Positions 25,296 through 35,288 are shown, counted from the stretch's first letter. The stretch is 35,971 nt of DNA from Burkholderiales bacterium 68-10 (GCA_001897615.1 MKTG01000066.1:56016-91986), one strand, 5' to 3'. Numbers and translations: made by a program. Notes: generated by a model from the sequence alone, not told the origin.

Positions 25296-27326
25296 TCAAC
25301 CCACCGCCGCCGCCAGAGTGAACGAAAACACCGTGCCGCGCGGCGCCTGGGTGGCATGCCGCAGCGTGCCGCCGTGCTGCTCGATCACGGTGCGGCACAG
25401 CGACAGGCCCAGCCCCATGCCCTCGGGTTTGGTGGTGAAAAACGGCGTGAACAGGTGCTCGGCCACCGCGTCGTCGATGCCCTCGCCGGTGTCGGCGACG
25501 CGAAACTCCAGCACGGCCTGGCCCGCGGCCGGCGCCAGCACGCGGACCTGCAGCGACAGCACGCGCGCGCCGAGCGCCTCGGCCATGGCCTGCAGGCCGT
25601 TGCGGGCCAGGTTCAGCAGCACCTGCTCGATCATGGTGGGCTCGCACCAGACGGCGGGCAGATCGGGCGCGACGTCGACCTGCACGCGCGCGCCCAGCTT
25701 GCGCGCCTGCAACTGCACCAACGGCAGCACGGTGTCGACCAGGGCCTGCGGGGCCACCGCCTGGCGCGCCGTGCTGCGCTCGCGCACCAGATCGCGCACG
25801 CTGTGGATCACCTTGCCGGCGCGGCCCGCCTGCTCGGCGATGCGCTCCAGCGCGGTGCGCAGTTCGCGCGCGTGGGCCTGCTCGCCCGCCGCCGCCTGCA
25901 GCAGGTTCAGCGATCCGTTGGCGTAGCTGGCGATGACGGCCAGCGGCTGGTTCAGCTCGTGGCTCATGAGCGAGGCCATCTCGCCCACCGTGGCCAGGCG
26001 CGCGCTGGCCTGCAGGCGCTCCTGGCTGGCGCGCGAGGCTTCCTCGGCGCGGCGCTGCGCGCTCATGTCGACCACCGCGCTCATCCAGCCGGTGTGCTGA
26101 CCCTGTGCGGTGATCAGCGGCGTCTCGAAGATCAGCACCGGAAAGTGCGTGCCGTCCTTGCGCACGAATTCGGTCTCCACGCCCTCGCGCGCCACCGGTG
26201 TCTGCCCCGCCAGCCGCAGCGCCTGGCGCTTGCCGTATTCCTGCGCGCGCTCGGGCGGCCAGTATGGCGCGGGCACGGACTGGCCGATCAGCTCCTGCGG
26301 CGCGCAGCCGACCATGGCGCAGAACGCCGGGTTGACGTAGGTGATGCGGCCCTGCAGGTCGCGCGCGCGCAGACCGGTGATGAGCGAATCCTCCATCGCC
26401 TTGCGAAAGGCCAGCGCCTCGGCCAGCTCGGCCTCGGCCTGCTGGCGGCGACGAAAGTCGCGCGCCAGCAGCAGCAACACCGTGATCAGCGCCATCGACA
26501 GGCCGGTGACCAGCGCCGTCAGCACGTTGGGGAACACGTCCGGCAGCGGGCGCGCGCCCTCCAGCCGCAGCAGCATGGGGGCGCCGGCCAGCTCCAGCGG
26601 TTGCTGCACCACGAACAGGCGCGCGCCGCGGCGCGGCGTGCCATGCACCGCCAGCCGGGTGCCGTCCAGCTCGGTCAGTGCCACGCTCTGGCCGCGCGTC
26701 AGCTCGGCGGGCAGCAGGCGCAGCAGTTCGTCCAGCGTGTAGCTGGCGACCACGAACCCCTGCAGCGACGTGCCCCGCAGCGGCGCGCACAGCGTCATCA
26801 CCTCGCCCCCCAGGCCGCCGCCGCGCAGCACGAAGCTGGACGGCGCGTAGATCGGCTCGCCCTGGGCGCGCGCCTGCGCGCAGGCGCGTTCCAGGTCCGA
26901 TGCCGCCGCCGGCCCGTCGGGCGGCAGCGGCGCGTGGAAGGGGCTGTCGGCCTCGGCGCGCAGCGCCAGCGCCGGGTCGCGCCATTGCAGGCGCAGCCAC
27001 TCGCGGTGGCTATCCAGCAGGCGCGCGGCACTGCCGGCCCAGGCCGCCGGATCGCCTGGCGCGCTGCCCAGGCCGTGCAGGTCCTGCACATTGCGCGCCA
27101 GCCGCTCGCGCAGCACCTGGGTGGCGTCGGCGCTGTCGCGCTCCAGCGCGCGCTGCACCTGCTCGATCTCGTGGCCGCGCGCCAGCCACACCAGGATCGC
27201 CAGCAGCCCCAGCACCACCAGGCTCAGCACGCCCCACAGCAGGTGGCGCCGCCAGGCCCCCGCGCGCAGCCGGCGCAGGGCGGCGCCGATACCGGCGTCC
27301 AGCGGCGCCGCCGCCGAGCTGCTCAT
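25296..27326 (-). CDS. PAS-domain sensor histidine kinase (DctS-like)
   Basis: Inner-membrane two-component kinase, 676 residues. Order: transmembrane helix (about 29-50, LLWGVLSLVVLGLLAILVWLA), a periplasmic sensor region of about 230 residues, a second helix (about 283-303), a PAS domain (about 305-425, ITYVNPAFCAMVGC), a HisKA region with phospho-accepting His456 in MSHELNQPLA, and a HATPase domain with the N box (LNLARNGLQAM), DTGEGID and GMGLGLSLCR. The HELNQPLA form and layout match DctB/DctS/FixL-type kinases, which pair with FixJ-like regulators such as that at 15246-15866. Periplasmic ligand is unknown; C4-dicarboxylates are one option. ATG at 27326 is preferred to an upstream frame extension that would overlap the amidase gene. 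It follows the amidase gene by 52 nt. Confidence 0.93.
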   Translation of the reverse strand: MSSSAAAPLDAGIGAALRRLRAGAWRRHLLWGVLSLVVLGLLAILVWLARGHEIEQVQRALERDSADATQVLRERLARNVQDLHGLGSAPGDPAAWAGSAARLLDSHREWLRLQWRDPALALRAEADSPFHAPLPPDGPAAASDLERACAQARAQGEPIYAPSSFVLRGGGLGGEVMTLCAPLRGTSLQGFVVASYTLDELLRLLPAELTRGQSVALTELDGTRLAVHGTPRRGARLFVVQQPLELAGAPMLLRLEGARPLPDVFPNVLTALVTGLSMALITVLLLLARDFRRRQQAEAELAEALAFRKAMEDSLITGLRARDLQGRITYVNPAFCAMVGCAPQELIGQSVPAPYWPPERAQEYGKRQALRLAGQTPVAREGVETEFVRKDGTHFPVLIFETPLITAQGQHTGWMSAVVDMSAQRRAEEASRASQERLQASARLATVGEMASLMSHELNQPLAVIASYANGSLNLLQAAAGEQAHARELRTALERIAEQAGRAGKVIHSVRDLVRERSTARQAVAPQALVDTVLPLVQLQARKLGARVQVDVAPDLPAVWCEPTMIEQVLLNLARNGLQAMAEALGARVLSLQVRVLAPAAGQAVLEFRVADTGEGIDDAVAEHLFTPFFTTKPEGMGLGLSLCRTVIEQHGGTLRHATQAPRGTVFSFTLAAAVG

Positions 27327-27378
27327 CGGCCCATCGCCACGCGGGGGCGGGGCTGCCGCGGGCGGGCCCGGCGCGTGC

Positions 27379-28209
27379 TCACCCCAGCACCCGATGCCGC
27401 AGCGCCGGCAGGCTGGCGCGGCGCGCCGCCAGTTGCGCCGCATCCAGCTCGGCCAGCACCACGCCCGCGCCTTCGTCGCGCAGCGCCAGCACCTGGCCCC
27501 AGGCGTCGATCACCATGCTGTGGCCCCAGGTGCGGCGGCCGTTCTCGTGCGTGCCGCCCTGCGCGGCGGCGACCACGCCGCACAGGTTTTCGATGGCGCG
27601 GGCGCGCAACAGCAGCTCCCAGTGCGCCTGGCCGGTGACGTGGGTGAAGGCGCTGGGCACCAGCAGCAGGTCGGCGCCGGCGGCGGCGTGCTGGCGGTAC
27701 AGCTCGGGAAAGCGCAGGTCATAGCAGATGCTCAGGCCGACGCGCCAGCGGTGGCCGTCGCGCGAGGGCAGCTCGAACCGCACCGGCTGGCGCCCCGGCA
27801 CCAGCACCGCCGCTTCGTCGTAGCGGCGCGTGCCGTCGTCGAACTGGAACAGGTGGATCTTGTCGTAGAGCGCCACTCGCTGGCCCGCGGGCGAATACAC
27901 CAGCGTGGTGTTGCGGCAGTGGGTGAGCGGCGGCGGCGCGCCGTCCGGTGCCAGCGGCAGCGTGCCGCCCACCAGCCACAGGCCGAGCGCGCGCGCGGTG
28001 TCGGCCAGCCAGCGCTGGATCGGGCCCTCGCCCAGGGGCTCGGCCAGGGCCAGCTTGTCGGTGTCGCGCTGGCCCATGAGGCAGAAATACTCGGGCAGCA
28101 CGGCCAGCTCGGCGCCAGCCCGCGCGGCCTCGGCCAGCAGCGCCTGGGCGTCGCGCAGGTTGTCGGCGAGCCGGGGGCCGGAGACCATCTGGATGGCGGC
28201 GACTTTCAC
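27379..28209 (-). CDS. Carbon-nitrogen hydrolase (nitrilase superfamily, Nit1/omega-amidase-like)
   Basis: Cytosolic amidase of the nitrilase superfamily, 276 residues, as expected. The catalytic triad is visible: Glu40 (VLPEYF), Lys117 (YDKIHLF) and Cys162 ([13 protein letters not shown]). The blocks AIQMVSG at the start and [18 protein letters not shown] near residue 205 fit the Nit1 branch, whose known members hydrolyse deaminated glutathione or omega-amides such as 2-oxoglutaramate. The start is GTG at 28209, with aggagg eight bases upstream, and it overlaps the stop codon of yhdP (GTGA), so the two genes are translationally coupled. The kinase gene follows 52 nt later. The precise substrate is inferred from the family only. 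Confidence 0.94.
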   Translation of the reverse strand: MKVAAIQMVSGPRLADNLRDAQALLAEAARAGAELAVLPEYFCLMGQRDTDKLALAEPLGEGPIQRWLADTARALGLWLVGGTLPLAPDGAPPPLTHCRNTTLVYSPAGQRVALYDKIHLFQFDDGTRRYDEAAVLVPGRQPVRFELPSRDGHRWRVGLSICYDLRFPELYRQHAAAGADLLLVPSAFTHVTGQAHWELLLRARAIENLCGVVAAAQGGTHENGRRTWGHSMVIDAWGQVLALRDEGAGVVLAELDAAQLAARRASLPALRHRVLG

Positions 28210-31200
28210 GAGCGTTCCTCCTGGGCCGTGTCGGCCGACGAGCGCGGGGCCGACGGGGCGGCGGGTTCGGTCGGCGCGGGGGCGCCGGCGGCCGGCGCGC
28301 CCACCGGCGTCACCTGCGGATCGTCCCAGCGCCCGCTGATCTGGAACTCGCGCGTCGCCGCCTTGATGAGCGGGCGCTTGAGCACCAGTTGCGCCACGAA
28401 GGCGCCGATGCCGATGGCCGGGTTGATGGCGGTGGCCACCAGCGCGGCGGTGCCGGCGTCGATCTCGGGCACCACCAGCACGCGCAGGCGCTGCGTCTCG
28501 TGGTCGATGTCGGCCTCGCCGTCCATCAGCACCGCCGCGCTGGGGCCTTTCATCTGCAGGTTGTTGGTGCGGGCGATGCCGGCCTGCACCTCAACGTCGC
28601 CGCGGATGAAGTCGAAGGCGAAGCCGGTCGAGAACAGGTCGCGGAAGTCCAGCGTCAGCCGCCGCGGCAGCGCCTGCAGGCTGAGCACGCCCAGCAGCTT
28701 GGCCACGCCCGGCTCGGCCTTGAGGAACTGGCCAGCGCCCACGTCCAGGTGCAGCTGGCCGGCCATGCTGGGATAGTGCGGCGAAAACGGCGTGCCGCGC
28801 CAGCCCAGGCTGCCATGCAGCTCGCCGCGGCCGCGCAGCAGCACGTCGGGCATGTCCAGGCGCGCCAGCAGCTTGCCGGCGTCGCGGATGTCGAGCTTGA
28901 AGTCCAGCTGCGTGCGGCGCCGGTCCTCGGGCGCGCGCGAGCCGCGCGGGTCGAGCGGCAGACCCGGCCCGCGCGCCAGCGCGGCCCAGCGCCCCTGCGC
29001 AATGAAATCGGCCTCTGGCGCTTGCAGGGCAAGCCGGGACAGCTCCCAATCTTGCAGCACAGTGCCCGACGAGGACGAGGCCACGTCGCGGTTCACCGCC
29101 TGGATTTCCAGCCGGCCCAGGCGCTTGCCGCGCAGCTCGAACTGATCGACCACCACGTCCAGCGCCGGGATGTGGGACGGCGGCTGCGCCAGCAGGGTGC
29201 GGTCGTCGCTGCCGCCGGCCGGGATGCTCAGGCGCGCCAGCCGCGCCGACACCTTGCCGGCGCGGCCGTCGGCGCCTTCGTGGTACTCGATGCGCCCGGC
29301 CAGCTCGCGCGCCTGCACTTCGCCGCGCCAGCTGCCGGCCTGCTGCGTGCCGCTGGCGCTGACCTGCTGCAGGCTGCGCCCATCCAGCAGCAGCTCGTCG
29401 GCGTGCAGCGTCCACTGGGTGGGCAGCAGTCCCGCGCCGGCGGACAGCGCGGAGCCACCGCCGAACACGCGCTGGAGCGCCGCGCCCCAGGCTTCGGCGT
29501 CCAGCCGCGGCAGCTCCAGCCGCGCCTGCACGCCGCTGGCCGGCAGCGCCTGCGCCATGGCCGACGGGCCGAGCCCGATCAGCCCGCGCAGCACGCGCCC
29601 GCTGCTGGCGGCGTGCTCGTACTCGACGGCCAGGCGATCGGCCACCGCCACGCGCAAGCGCCGGCGCTCGGCGGCGCCGGCCACCGGACCGCTGTCGTAG
29701 CGCAGCGGCCAGGCGGCATCGGCCGGCTTGTCCAGTGGCGCCGGCAGCTCGAAGGCCAGGCCGCGCAGGTCGCTGCGCACCTGCAACTCCAGCTCGCTGC
29801 CGCGAAAACCGATCTGCGCCTCGTAGGCCGCGCTGCCGCTGGCCTGGCGCGCCAGCGCCGGCAGCGGCGCCCAGTCGGCCATCTGGCGCAGGCCCTCGGC
29901 GCTGGCGGTGCCGGCGGCGCGCAGCAGCACCGCCGGGCCACCCGGCACGCCGCCGGGCATGCCGCCCGACAGGCGCGCCTGGCCGCCCAGCAGCTGCACG
30001 CGCGCGTCGGCGATGGCAAAGCCGGTTTCGCTGAAGGTCACCACGCCCTGCGTCTGCGCCAGCGGCGGCGCCTCGGGGGCGATGCGCAATTCGTTGCCAG
30101 CCAGCGTGACGCGGCCGGCCACCTTGGCCTGCTCGATGTGCTCCACCGGCAAGTCCAGCTTGAGCCACAGGCCGGCGTCGCCGCTGGCGCTGGTGCGGTC
30201 CAGCGCGTGGTCGATGAAGCCGGCCACGGGCGAGGTGCGCACGATGTCCAGCGCCGAGGCCAGCACGCCGCGCCCTTCGGCCTCGACCTGCACGCGGGCG
30301 TGTTCCAGGTCGGCGATGTCGGCCTGCACGCGCGTGAAGCGCCAGCCCGGATGGCCCTGCACGCGCGCGCTGGCATTGCGCACCCGCATGCTGTTGCGCT
30401 CGAAGATCAGCTCGCCCGCCAGGCCTTCCAGCGCCGGCCAGGGCGGCTGCCCCTCGGGTTGCAGGGCGCGCGGCACGTAGGCCATGGTGACGCCCTGCAC
30501 CGGACCGGCAAAGCGGAACTCGCCCGCCTCGGGGTGCTTGTCGAACGGCAGCTCGCGCAGGTCGCCCCGGATGCGCACCGCCACGTCGCGCGCGTCGCCG
30601 CGCACGATGGCGTCGCGCACGTAGTGGCGCGCCTCGGCCGGGATGACCAGCGGCAGGTAACGGTGCACGCGCGCGCCGTTGGCGCGGCTGAAGCTGCCCG
30701 ACAGCTCCAGCACGCCCGGAAAGCGCGCCGCGCCCGACTGGCCGGCCAGGGTCTGCCAGCTGCCCTTGAAGCTGCCGGTGGCGTCGGCGTTGCGCAGTTC
30801 GAGCTGCTCGACATCGACCGCGATGTGCTCGCCCTGCACGCGCCAGCGCCCGCGCAGCTCCAGCCGCGCCAGCGGGATGCGGGGCTCCTCGAACACGCCC
30901 GGAAAGCTCAGCGCGCCGTCGGCGATGGCCAGGCTGGCGCGGCCGCCGGCCGGCGTGGCCTCCAGCTCCAGCGCGGCGCCTGCGAGGCCGGGGATGCCCG
31001 CCGCCGGCTCGCCATCGGCCCGCGGCGCCTGCGCCAACGCGGCCAGCGCCAAGCCGCCGACCCGGGTCTGCACGCGCCAGTCGGTCGGCGCCTCCAGCGT
31101 GCCCTGCCAGCGCGCCTCGATGCGCTCGACCAGGCCCTGCACCGGCTGCGCCTGCAGCCGCTCGTGCACCGCCGGCGGCAGCGGCAGGCGCTGCGCGATC

Positions 31201-32276
31201 TTGGCCAGCGCCGCCAGGTCGAGCCGGTCGCCGCTGAATTCGCCACCGCCCGGCCGGCTGCCGGCGGCGTCGTGCAGCGTCAGCCGCACGTTGCCGCCCG
31301 GCCAGGCCAGGCCGTCGGCGTCGACGAAGCGCAGATCGCGCGTGTCCAGCGTCATGCCGTCGCCGGGGTCGCGCCAGGCCAGGCGACCGGTCAATTCGCT
31401 GAAGGCCAGCGGCTCCAGGCGCGGCCCCAGGGTGACCGACACCGCGCCCAGCGCCATATCGGCGGTGACGGCGCTGGGGCGACCCTTCTTCTGCTCCAGC
31501 CACAGGCGCAGCGCGCCGTGGCCGTCCTGCACGTCCACGCCCCAGTCGGTCTTCAGGTCGACGTACTGGCGCAGCCGCGACACGTCGACGCGCGGCGTGC
31601 TGGCAAAGGCCTGGCCGTCCCAGTCGCGCCAGTAGCCCGGGTGGCGCGAGAACACGCGCTGGCGAAACAGCCCGATCAGGCTGAAGCGCTCGCCCCAGGC
31701 CGGCTCGGGCGTGGCGTCCAGCCGCAGCTGGTGGCGGCCGAAGCCGTTGCGGGCAATGAACAGCACCTCGTTCAGCTGCACCGGTGGCGCGGCGCGCTGC
31801 TCGTCCACCCAGCGCACGCGGCCGTCGCGCACGATCACCTCGTCCTGCGAGAAGAACCAGTCGGCCGCCCGGGTATCGCCGGCGGCGTCGCCCGACAGGT
31901 CGATGCCGCCGGCCAGCAGCCGGCCATCGCGCGTGCGACGCAGCTCCAGCTCGGGGGCGTCGATCACCAGCTGCTCCAGCCCCAGCGTGCTGAGCGACAG
32001 CACCGAGAACGCCACCAGCACGCGCGGCACCTGCAGCGCGGCGCGGCCTTCGGGGTCCAGCACGCGCACGTCGCGCAGCGCCACCGAAGGCACCAGCCCG
32101 TTGGAATGCGCCTCGATGAGACCGATGTGCACCGGCGCGCCGATGGCCCGCGAGGCCAGCTGCTGCAGCCGCGGACGCAGTTCGTCGATACGCGGCACAA
32201 TGACCCAGTGCAAGGCGGCCGCGGCCAGCAGCATCAGCAACAACAGGGCGCCGACACCGCGGACGACCCAGCGCAT
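28206..32276 (-). CDS. yhdP: YhdP-type AsmA-like giant envelope protein (TIGR02099, DUF3971)
   Basis: Large inner-membrane-anchored periplasmic protein of the AsmA-like/bridge-like group. In E. coli, YhdP helps carry phospholipids to the outer membrane. From the ATG at 32276 the product has 1356 residues: one N-terminal transmembrane helix (about 4-24) followed by HWVIVPRIDELRPRLQ, then very long beta-rich repeat-like sequence. It closes with the conserved end LDFRDLFSTGFAFDFIRGD, NLQMKGPSAAVLMDGEADI and a last segment LKRPLIKAATREFQISGRWDDP. An open frame to a TTG at 32387 exists but leaves no room for the glnE promoter; start certainty is moderate. A degenerate repeat copy (29003-29062) lies in frame near residues 1070-1090. 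Divergent from glnE, and coupled to the amidase gene downstream. Confidence 0.9.
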   Translation of the reverse strand: MRWVVRGVGALLLLMLLAAAALHWVIVPRIDELRPRLQQLASRAIGAPVHIGLIEAHSNGLVPSVALRDVRVLDPEGRAALQVPRVLVAFSVLSLSTLGLEQLVIDAPELELRRTRDGRLLAGGIDLSGDAAGDTRAADWFFSQDEVIVRDGRVRWVDEQRAAPPVQLNEVLFIARNGFGRHQLRLDATPEPAWGERFSLIGLFRQRVFSRHPGYWRDWDGQAFASTPRVDVSRLRQYVDLKTDWGVDVQDGHGALRLWLEQKKGRPSAVTADMALGAVSVTLGPRLEPLAFSELTGRLAWRDPGDGMTLDTRDLRFVDADGLAWPGGNVRLTLHDAAGSRPGGGEFSGDRLDLAALAKIAQRLPLPPAVHERLQAQPVQGLVERIEARWQGTLEAPTDWRVQTRVGGLALAALAQAPRADGEPAAGIPGLAGAALELEATPAGGRASLAIADGALSFPGVFEEPRIPLARLELRGRWRVQGEHIAVDVEQLELRNADATGSFKGSWQTLAGQSGAARFPGVLELSGSFSRANGARVHRYLPLVIPAEARHYVRDAIVRGDARDVAVRIRGDLRELPFDKHPEAGEFRFAGPVQGVTMAYVPRALQPEGQPPWPALEGLAGELIFERNSMRVRNASARVQGHPGWRFTRVQADIADLEHARVQVEAEGRGVLASALDIVRTSPVAGFIDHALDRTSASGDAGLWLKLDLPVEHIEQAKVAGRVTLAGNELRIAPEAPPLAQTQGVVTFSETGFAIADARVQLLGGQARLSGGMPGGVPGGPAVLLRAAGTASAEGLRQMADWAPLPALARQASGSAAYEAQIGFRGSELELQVRSDLRGLAFELPAPLDKPADAAWPLRYDSGPVAGAAERRRLRVAVADRLAVEYEHAASSGRVLRGLIGLGPSAMAQALPASGVQARLELPRLDAEAWGAALQRVFGGGSALSAGAGLLPTQWTLHADELLLDGRSLQQVSASGTQQAGSWRGEVQARELAGRIEYHEGADGRAGKVSARLARLSIPAGGSDDRTLLAQPPSHIPALDVVVDQFELRGKRLGRLEIQAVNRDVASSSSGTVLQDWELSRLALQAPEADFIAQGRWAALARGPGLPLDPRGSRAPEDRRRTQLDFKLDIRDAGKLLARLDMPDVLLRGRGELHGSLGWRGTPFSPHYPSMAGQLHLDVGAGQFLKAEPGVAKLLGVLSLQALPRRLTLDFRDLFSTGFAFDFIRGDVEVQAGIARTNNLQMKGPSAAVLMDGEADIDHETQRLRVLVVPEIDAGTAALVATAINPAIGIGAFVAQLVLKRPLIKAATREFQISGRWDDPQVTPVGAPAAGAPAPTEPAAPSAPRSSADTAQEERS
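29003..29062. repeat. Possible degenerate short repeat, copy K (inside yhdP)
   Basis: Contains aatgaaatcggcctctggcg, cttgcagggcaagccgg and acagctcccaatcttgcag. The ctggcgcttgcagggcaagc part fits copies F and M, but the rest is poorly conserved. It is in frame within yhdP. Confidence 0.4.
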
Positions 32277-32395
32277 CAGGACAGCGGCAACGTGGATGAA
32301 CGACTGAACCAAGCGGCTTGCGGACGAAGACAGGAGCAAGGCCCACGGGCGGCGCGGCGCGCGCCGCCCGGCGCCTCGGAGAAACAACAGAAATT

Positions 32396-35200
32396 ATGAC
32401 CCCTGCCGATGTGCAAGGTTCTCGTGGCAACGGTGAATCTTTGTTAAGCGCCGACGCCGGTCCGTCGGCCAGCGCCACCCATTCCCGCCTGGTGCAGCGG
32501 CTGCGCCGCCGCTACGCCGACGAGTTGCCGCTGCTGCCGCCCGGCACCCCCACGCAGGCGTCGATGGACGCCTGCCTGGCGGCGCTGGCGGCGCGCGGCC
32601 ACGCGCTGGGCGAGCGCCTGCGCATCCTGCGCCAGCTGGTGCTGGAGCGCCTGGTGGTGCTGGACTGCGAGCAGGGCGCGCCGCTGCGGGCCGTCACCGG
32701 CGCCATGACCGAGCTGGCCGAGCTGGCGCTGGACGCCGCCTTCACCGAAGCCTTCGCCCAGCTCGACGAGCGCCATGGCGCGCCGCTGACCGAGGCCGGC
32801 GAGCGCGCGCGCTTCTGGGTCATCGGCATGGGCAAGCTGGGCGCGCGCGAGCTCAACGTCTCCAGCGACATCGACCTGATCTACCTGTACGACGAGGACG
32901 GCCAGAGCGCCGGCCGCCCCGACGGCCGCGGACAGGTCTCGGTGCACGAGTACTTCAGCCGCGCGGTGCGCCTGGCGCAGACCCTGATCGGCGACACCAC
33001 CGAGCACGGCTTCGTGTTCCGCGTCGACCTGGCGCTGCGGCCCAACGGTGAATCGGGCCCCATCGTGTGCTCGCTCGACGCGCTGGAGGAGTACATGCTG
33101 GCGCAGGGCCGCGAATGGGAGCGCCTGGCCTGGCTGAAGAGCCGCGCGCTGGCGCCGCGCGCCGCCGTCGACGTGCCCGCCGCCCGCGCGCTGCGCGCCG
33201 TGGTGCTGCCCTTCGTGTTCCGCAAGTACCTGGACTACAGCGTGTTCGAGTCGCTGCGCACGCTGCACCGCCAGATCCGCGAGCACGCCAGCCGCCGCAG
33301 CGCCGGCCGACCCGAGCGCGCCAACGACGTCAAGCTGTCGCGCGGCGGCATCCGCGAGATTGAGTTCATCGTGCAGCTGCTGCAGGTGGTGCGCGGCGGC
33401 CAGTTCCCCGAATTGCGCACCCGCCCCACGCTGGCCGCGCTGGAGCGCGTTGCCCGCGCCGGCCTGATGCCGCCGGACACCGCCGACGCGCTGGCGCGCG
33501 CCTACGTCTTCCTGCGCCGGGTCGAGCACCGCATCCAGTACCTGGACGACCAGCAGACCCATGTGCTGCCGACGCAGGACGAGGACCTGGACTGGATCGC
33601 CCGCACCCTGGGCTACGAGCACGCCGGCCCCTTCCTGGCCGATCTGTGCGCGCACCGCGAGCGCGTGGCGCACGAGTTCGACGGCCTGCTGGGCGGCGAC
33701 GCGCCCTGCAAGGGCTGCGGCAAGAAGCCCGCCGCCGCCCCCGAACCGCACGAGCTGCCCACCGTGCTGGCCGCCTTCCCCGAGCGCGCGCGCGAGCGCC
33801 TGGCCCAGTGGCAGGAGCACCCGCGCGTGCGCGCGCTGCGCGAAGAGGCCCTGGGCCGCCTGCTGCGCCTGCTGCAGCGCACCGCCGCCTGGCTGGACGA
33901 AGGCCGCGTGAGCGAAGACGCCGTGCTGCGCCTGGCCGACTGGGTCGAGCCGCTGCTGCGGCGCGAAAGCTACCTGGCCCTGCTGCTGGAGCGCCCCGCC
34001 GTGCACGAGCGCTTGCTGCGCGTGCTGGGCACGGCGCGCTGGCCGGCGCGCTACGTCATGCGGCACCCGGGCGTGATCGACGAGCTGGCCAGCCCCGGCC
34101 TGCTGTCGGGCCGCTTCGACGCCGTCGCGTTCGAGCAGGAGCTGGAGCGCCGCCGCCTGGCGCTGGCCAGCACCGGCGAGGACGACGACGAGAACCTGCT
34201 CAACCTGCTGCGCCGTGCCCACCACGCCGAAACCTTCCGCACCCTAGTGCGCGACATCGAGCGGCGCATCACCGTCGAGCAGGTGGCCGACGACCTGTCG
34301 GCGCTGGCCGACGCCATCCTGCGCCTGACCACCCGCTGGTGCTGGCCGCGCCTGCGCCAGCACCACCGGCCCGAGCCGCGCTTTGCCGCCATCGCCTACG
34401 GCAAGCTGGGCGGGCTGGAGCTGGGCTACGGCAGCGACCTGGACCTGGTGTTCGTGTTCGACGACGAGCACGAGGACGCGCCCGACATCTACGCCGCGCT
34501 GGCGCGCAAGCTGATCAACTGGCTGACCGCGCAGACGCGCGAGGGCGAGCTGTACGAGATCGACACCGCCCTGCGCCCCAACGGCAACTCCGGCCTGCTG
34601 GTGACCAGCTTCGACGCCTACGCCGACTACCAGCAGAACCGCGGCAGCAACACCGCCTGGACCTGGGAGCACCAGGCCATGACGCGCGCCCGCCTGCTGG
34701 CGCCGCGCCTGGCCGAAGGCGCGCCGGCACCCGGCGCCGAGGCGGCCGAGCCGCCGTTCGACCTGACGGCGCGCTTCAACGCCGTGCGCCACGCCGTGCT
34801 GACCGCGCCGCGCGACCACGCCGCGCTGCGCGCCGAGATCGTCGCCATGCGCGATCGCATGCAGGCCGCCAACCCGGTGCGCGCCGGCCTGTTCGACCTC
34901 AAGCACAGCCCCGGCGGCATGGTGGAGGCCGAGTTCGCCACCCAGTACCTGGTGCTGGCCCACACGCGCGAGCACCCCGAGCTGGAGCCCAACCTGGGCA
35001 ACATCGCCCTCTTGCAGCGCGCCGAGACCGCCGGCCTGCTGCCCGCCGGCGTCGGCCATGCCGCCGCCGACGCCTACCGCCACCTGCGCCACCTGCAGCA
35101 CCTGGCGCGGCTGGACGAGCAGAGCACCCAGATCGAGCCCGAGCCGGTGGCCGGCCAGCGTACCGCGATCCAGCGGCTGTGGCAGGCAGTCTTTGAATGA
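32396..35200 (+). CDS. glnE: Bifunctional glutamine synthetase adenylyltransferase / adenylyl-removing enzyme
   Basis: Cytosolic enzyme that adds AMP to, or removes it from, glutamine synthetase in response to PII and glutamine, so setting nitrogen assimilation. The 934-residue product has the two expected nucleotidyltransferase domains: the N-terminal removing domain with GMGKLGARELNVSSDIDLIY (about 143-162) and the C-terminal transferase domain with AYGKLGGLELGYGSDLDLVF (about 665-684). Each is followed by a DxALRPNG block and by a GlnD-type helical region. The linker near residue 437 has an unusual CKGCGKK motif. ATG at 32396 is chosen; GGAG lies 14 nt upstream, which is distant. It is divergent from yhdP across about 119 nt and is followed by a rhombosortase gene. 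Confidence 0.97.
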   Translation: MTPADVQGSRGNGESLLSADAGPSASATHSRLVQRLRRRYADELPLLPPGTPTQASMDACLAALAARGHALGERLRILRQLVLERLVVLDCEQGAPLRAVTGAMTELAELALDAAFTEAFAQLDERHGAPLTEAGERARFWVIGMGKLGARELNVSSDIDLIYLYDEDGQSAGRPDGRGQVSVHEYFSRAVRLAQTLIGDTTEHGFVFRVDLALRPNGESGPIVCSLDALEEYMLAQGREWERLAWLKSRALAPRAAVDVPAARALRAVVLPFVFRKYLDYSVFESLRTLHRQIREHASRRSAGRPERANDVKLSRGGIREIEFIVQLLQVVRGGQFPELRTRPTLAALERVARAGLMPPDTADALARAYVFLRRVEHRIQYLDDQQTHVLPTQDEDLDWIARTLGYEHAGPFLADLCAHRERVAHEFDGLLGGDAPCKGCGKKPAAAPEPHELPTVLAAFPERARERLAQWQEHPRVRALREEALGRLLRLLQRTAAWLDEGRVSEDAVLRLADWVEPLLRRESYLALLLERPAVHERLLRVLGTARWPARYVMRHPGVIDELASPGLLSGRFDAVAFEQELERRRLALASTGEDDDENLLNLLRRAHHAETFRTLVRDIERRITVEQVADDLSALADAILRLTTRWCWPRLRQHHRPEPRFAAIAYGKLGGLELGYGSDLDLVFVFDDEHEDAPDIYAALARKLINWLTAQTREGELYEIDTALRPNGNSGLLVTSFDAYADYQQNRGSNTAWTWEHQAMTRARLLAPRLAEGAPAPGAEAAEPPFDLTARFNAVRHAVLTAPRDHAALRAEIVAMRDRMQAANPVRAGLFDLKHSPGGMVEAEFATQYLVLAHTREHPELEPNLGNIALLQRAETAGLLPAGVGHAAADAYRHLRHLQHLARLDEQSTQIEPEPVAGQRTAIQRLWQAVFE

Positions 35201-35237
35201 AATCCCAGGCCGGCGCCCGACTGACCTGCGCCAGCAG

Positions 35238-35260
35238 CTCACTATTCAATAGCGACCAAA
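35238..35260. repeat. Fragment of the dispersed short repeat, copy L
   Basis: The string ctcactattcaatagcgacc in the 88-nt glnE/rhombosortase gap matches the AT part of copies H and A (attcaatag). The GC-rich half is missing, so it is a fragment at best. Confidence 0.4.
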
Positions 35261-35288
35261 CGGCGCCGGACGGCGCGACGGAGCACGC

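Noticed and set aside
28389-32399. Long open frames opposite and out of frame with yhdP (1336 codons on plus, about 1295 codons on minus)
   Set aside because: Both are composition artefacts of high GC; only the 28206-32276 frame gives a membrane anchor and conserved YhdP end motifs.
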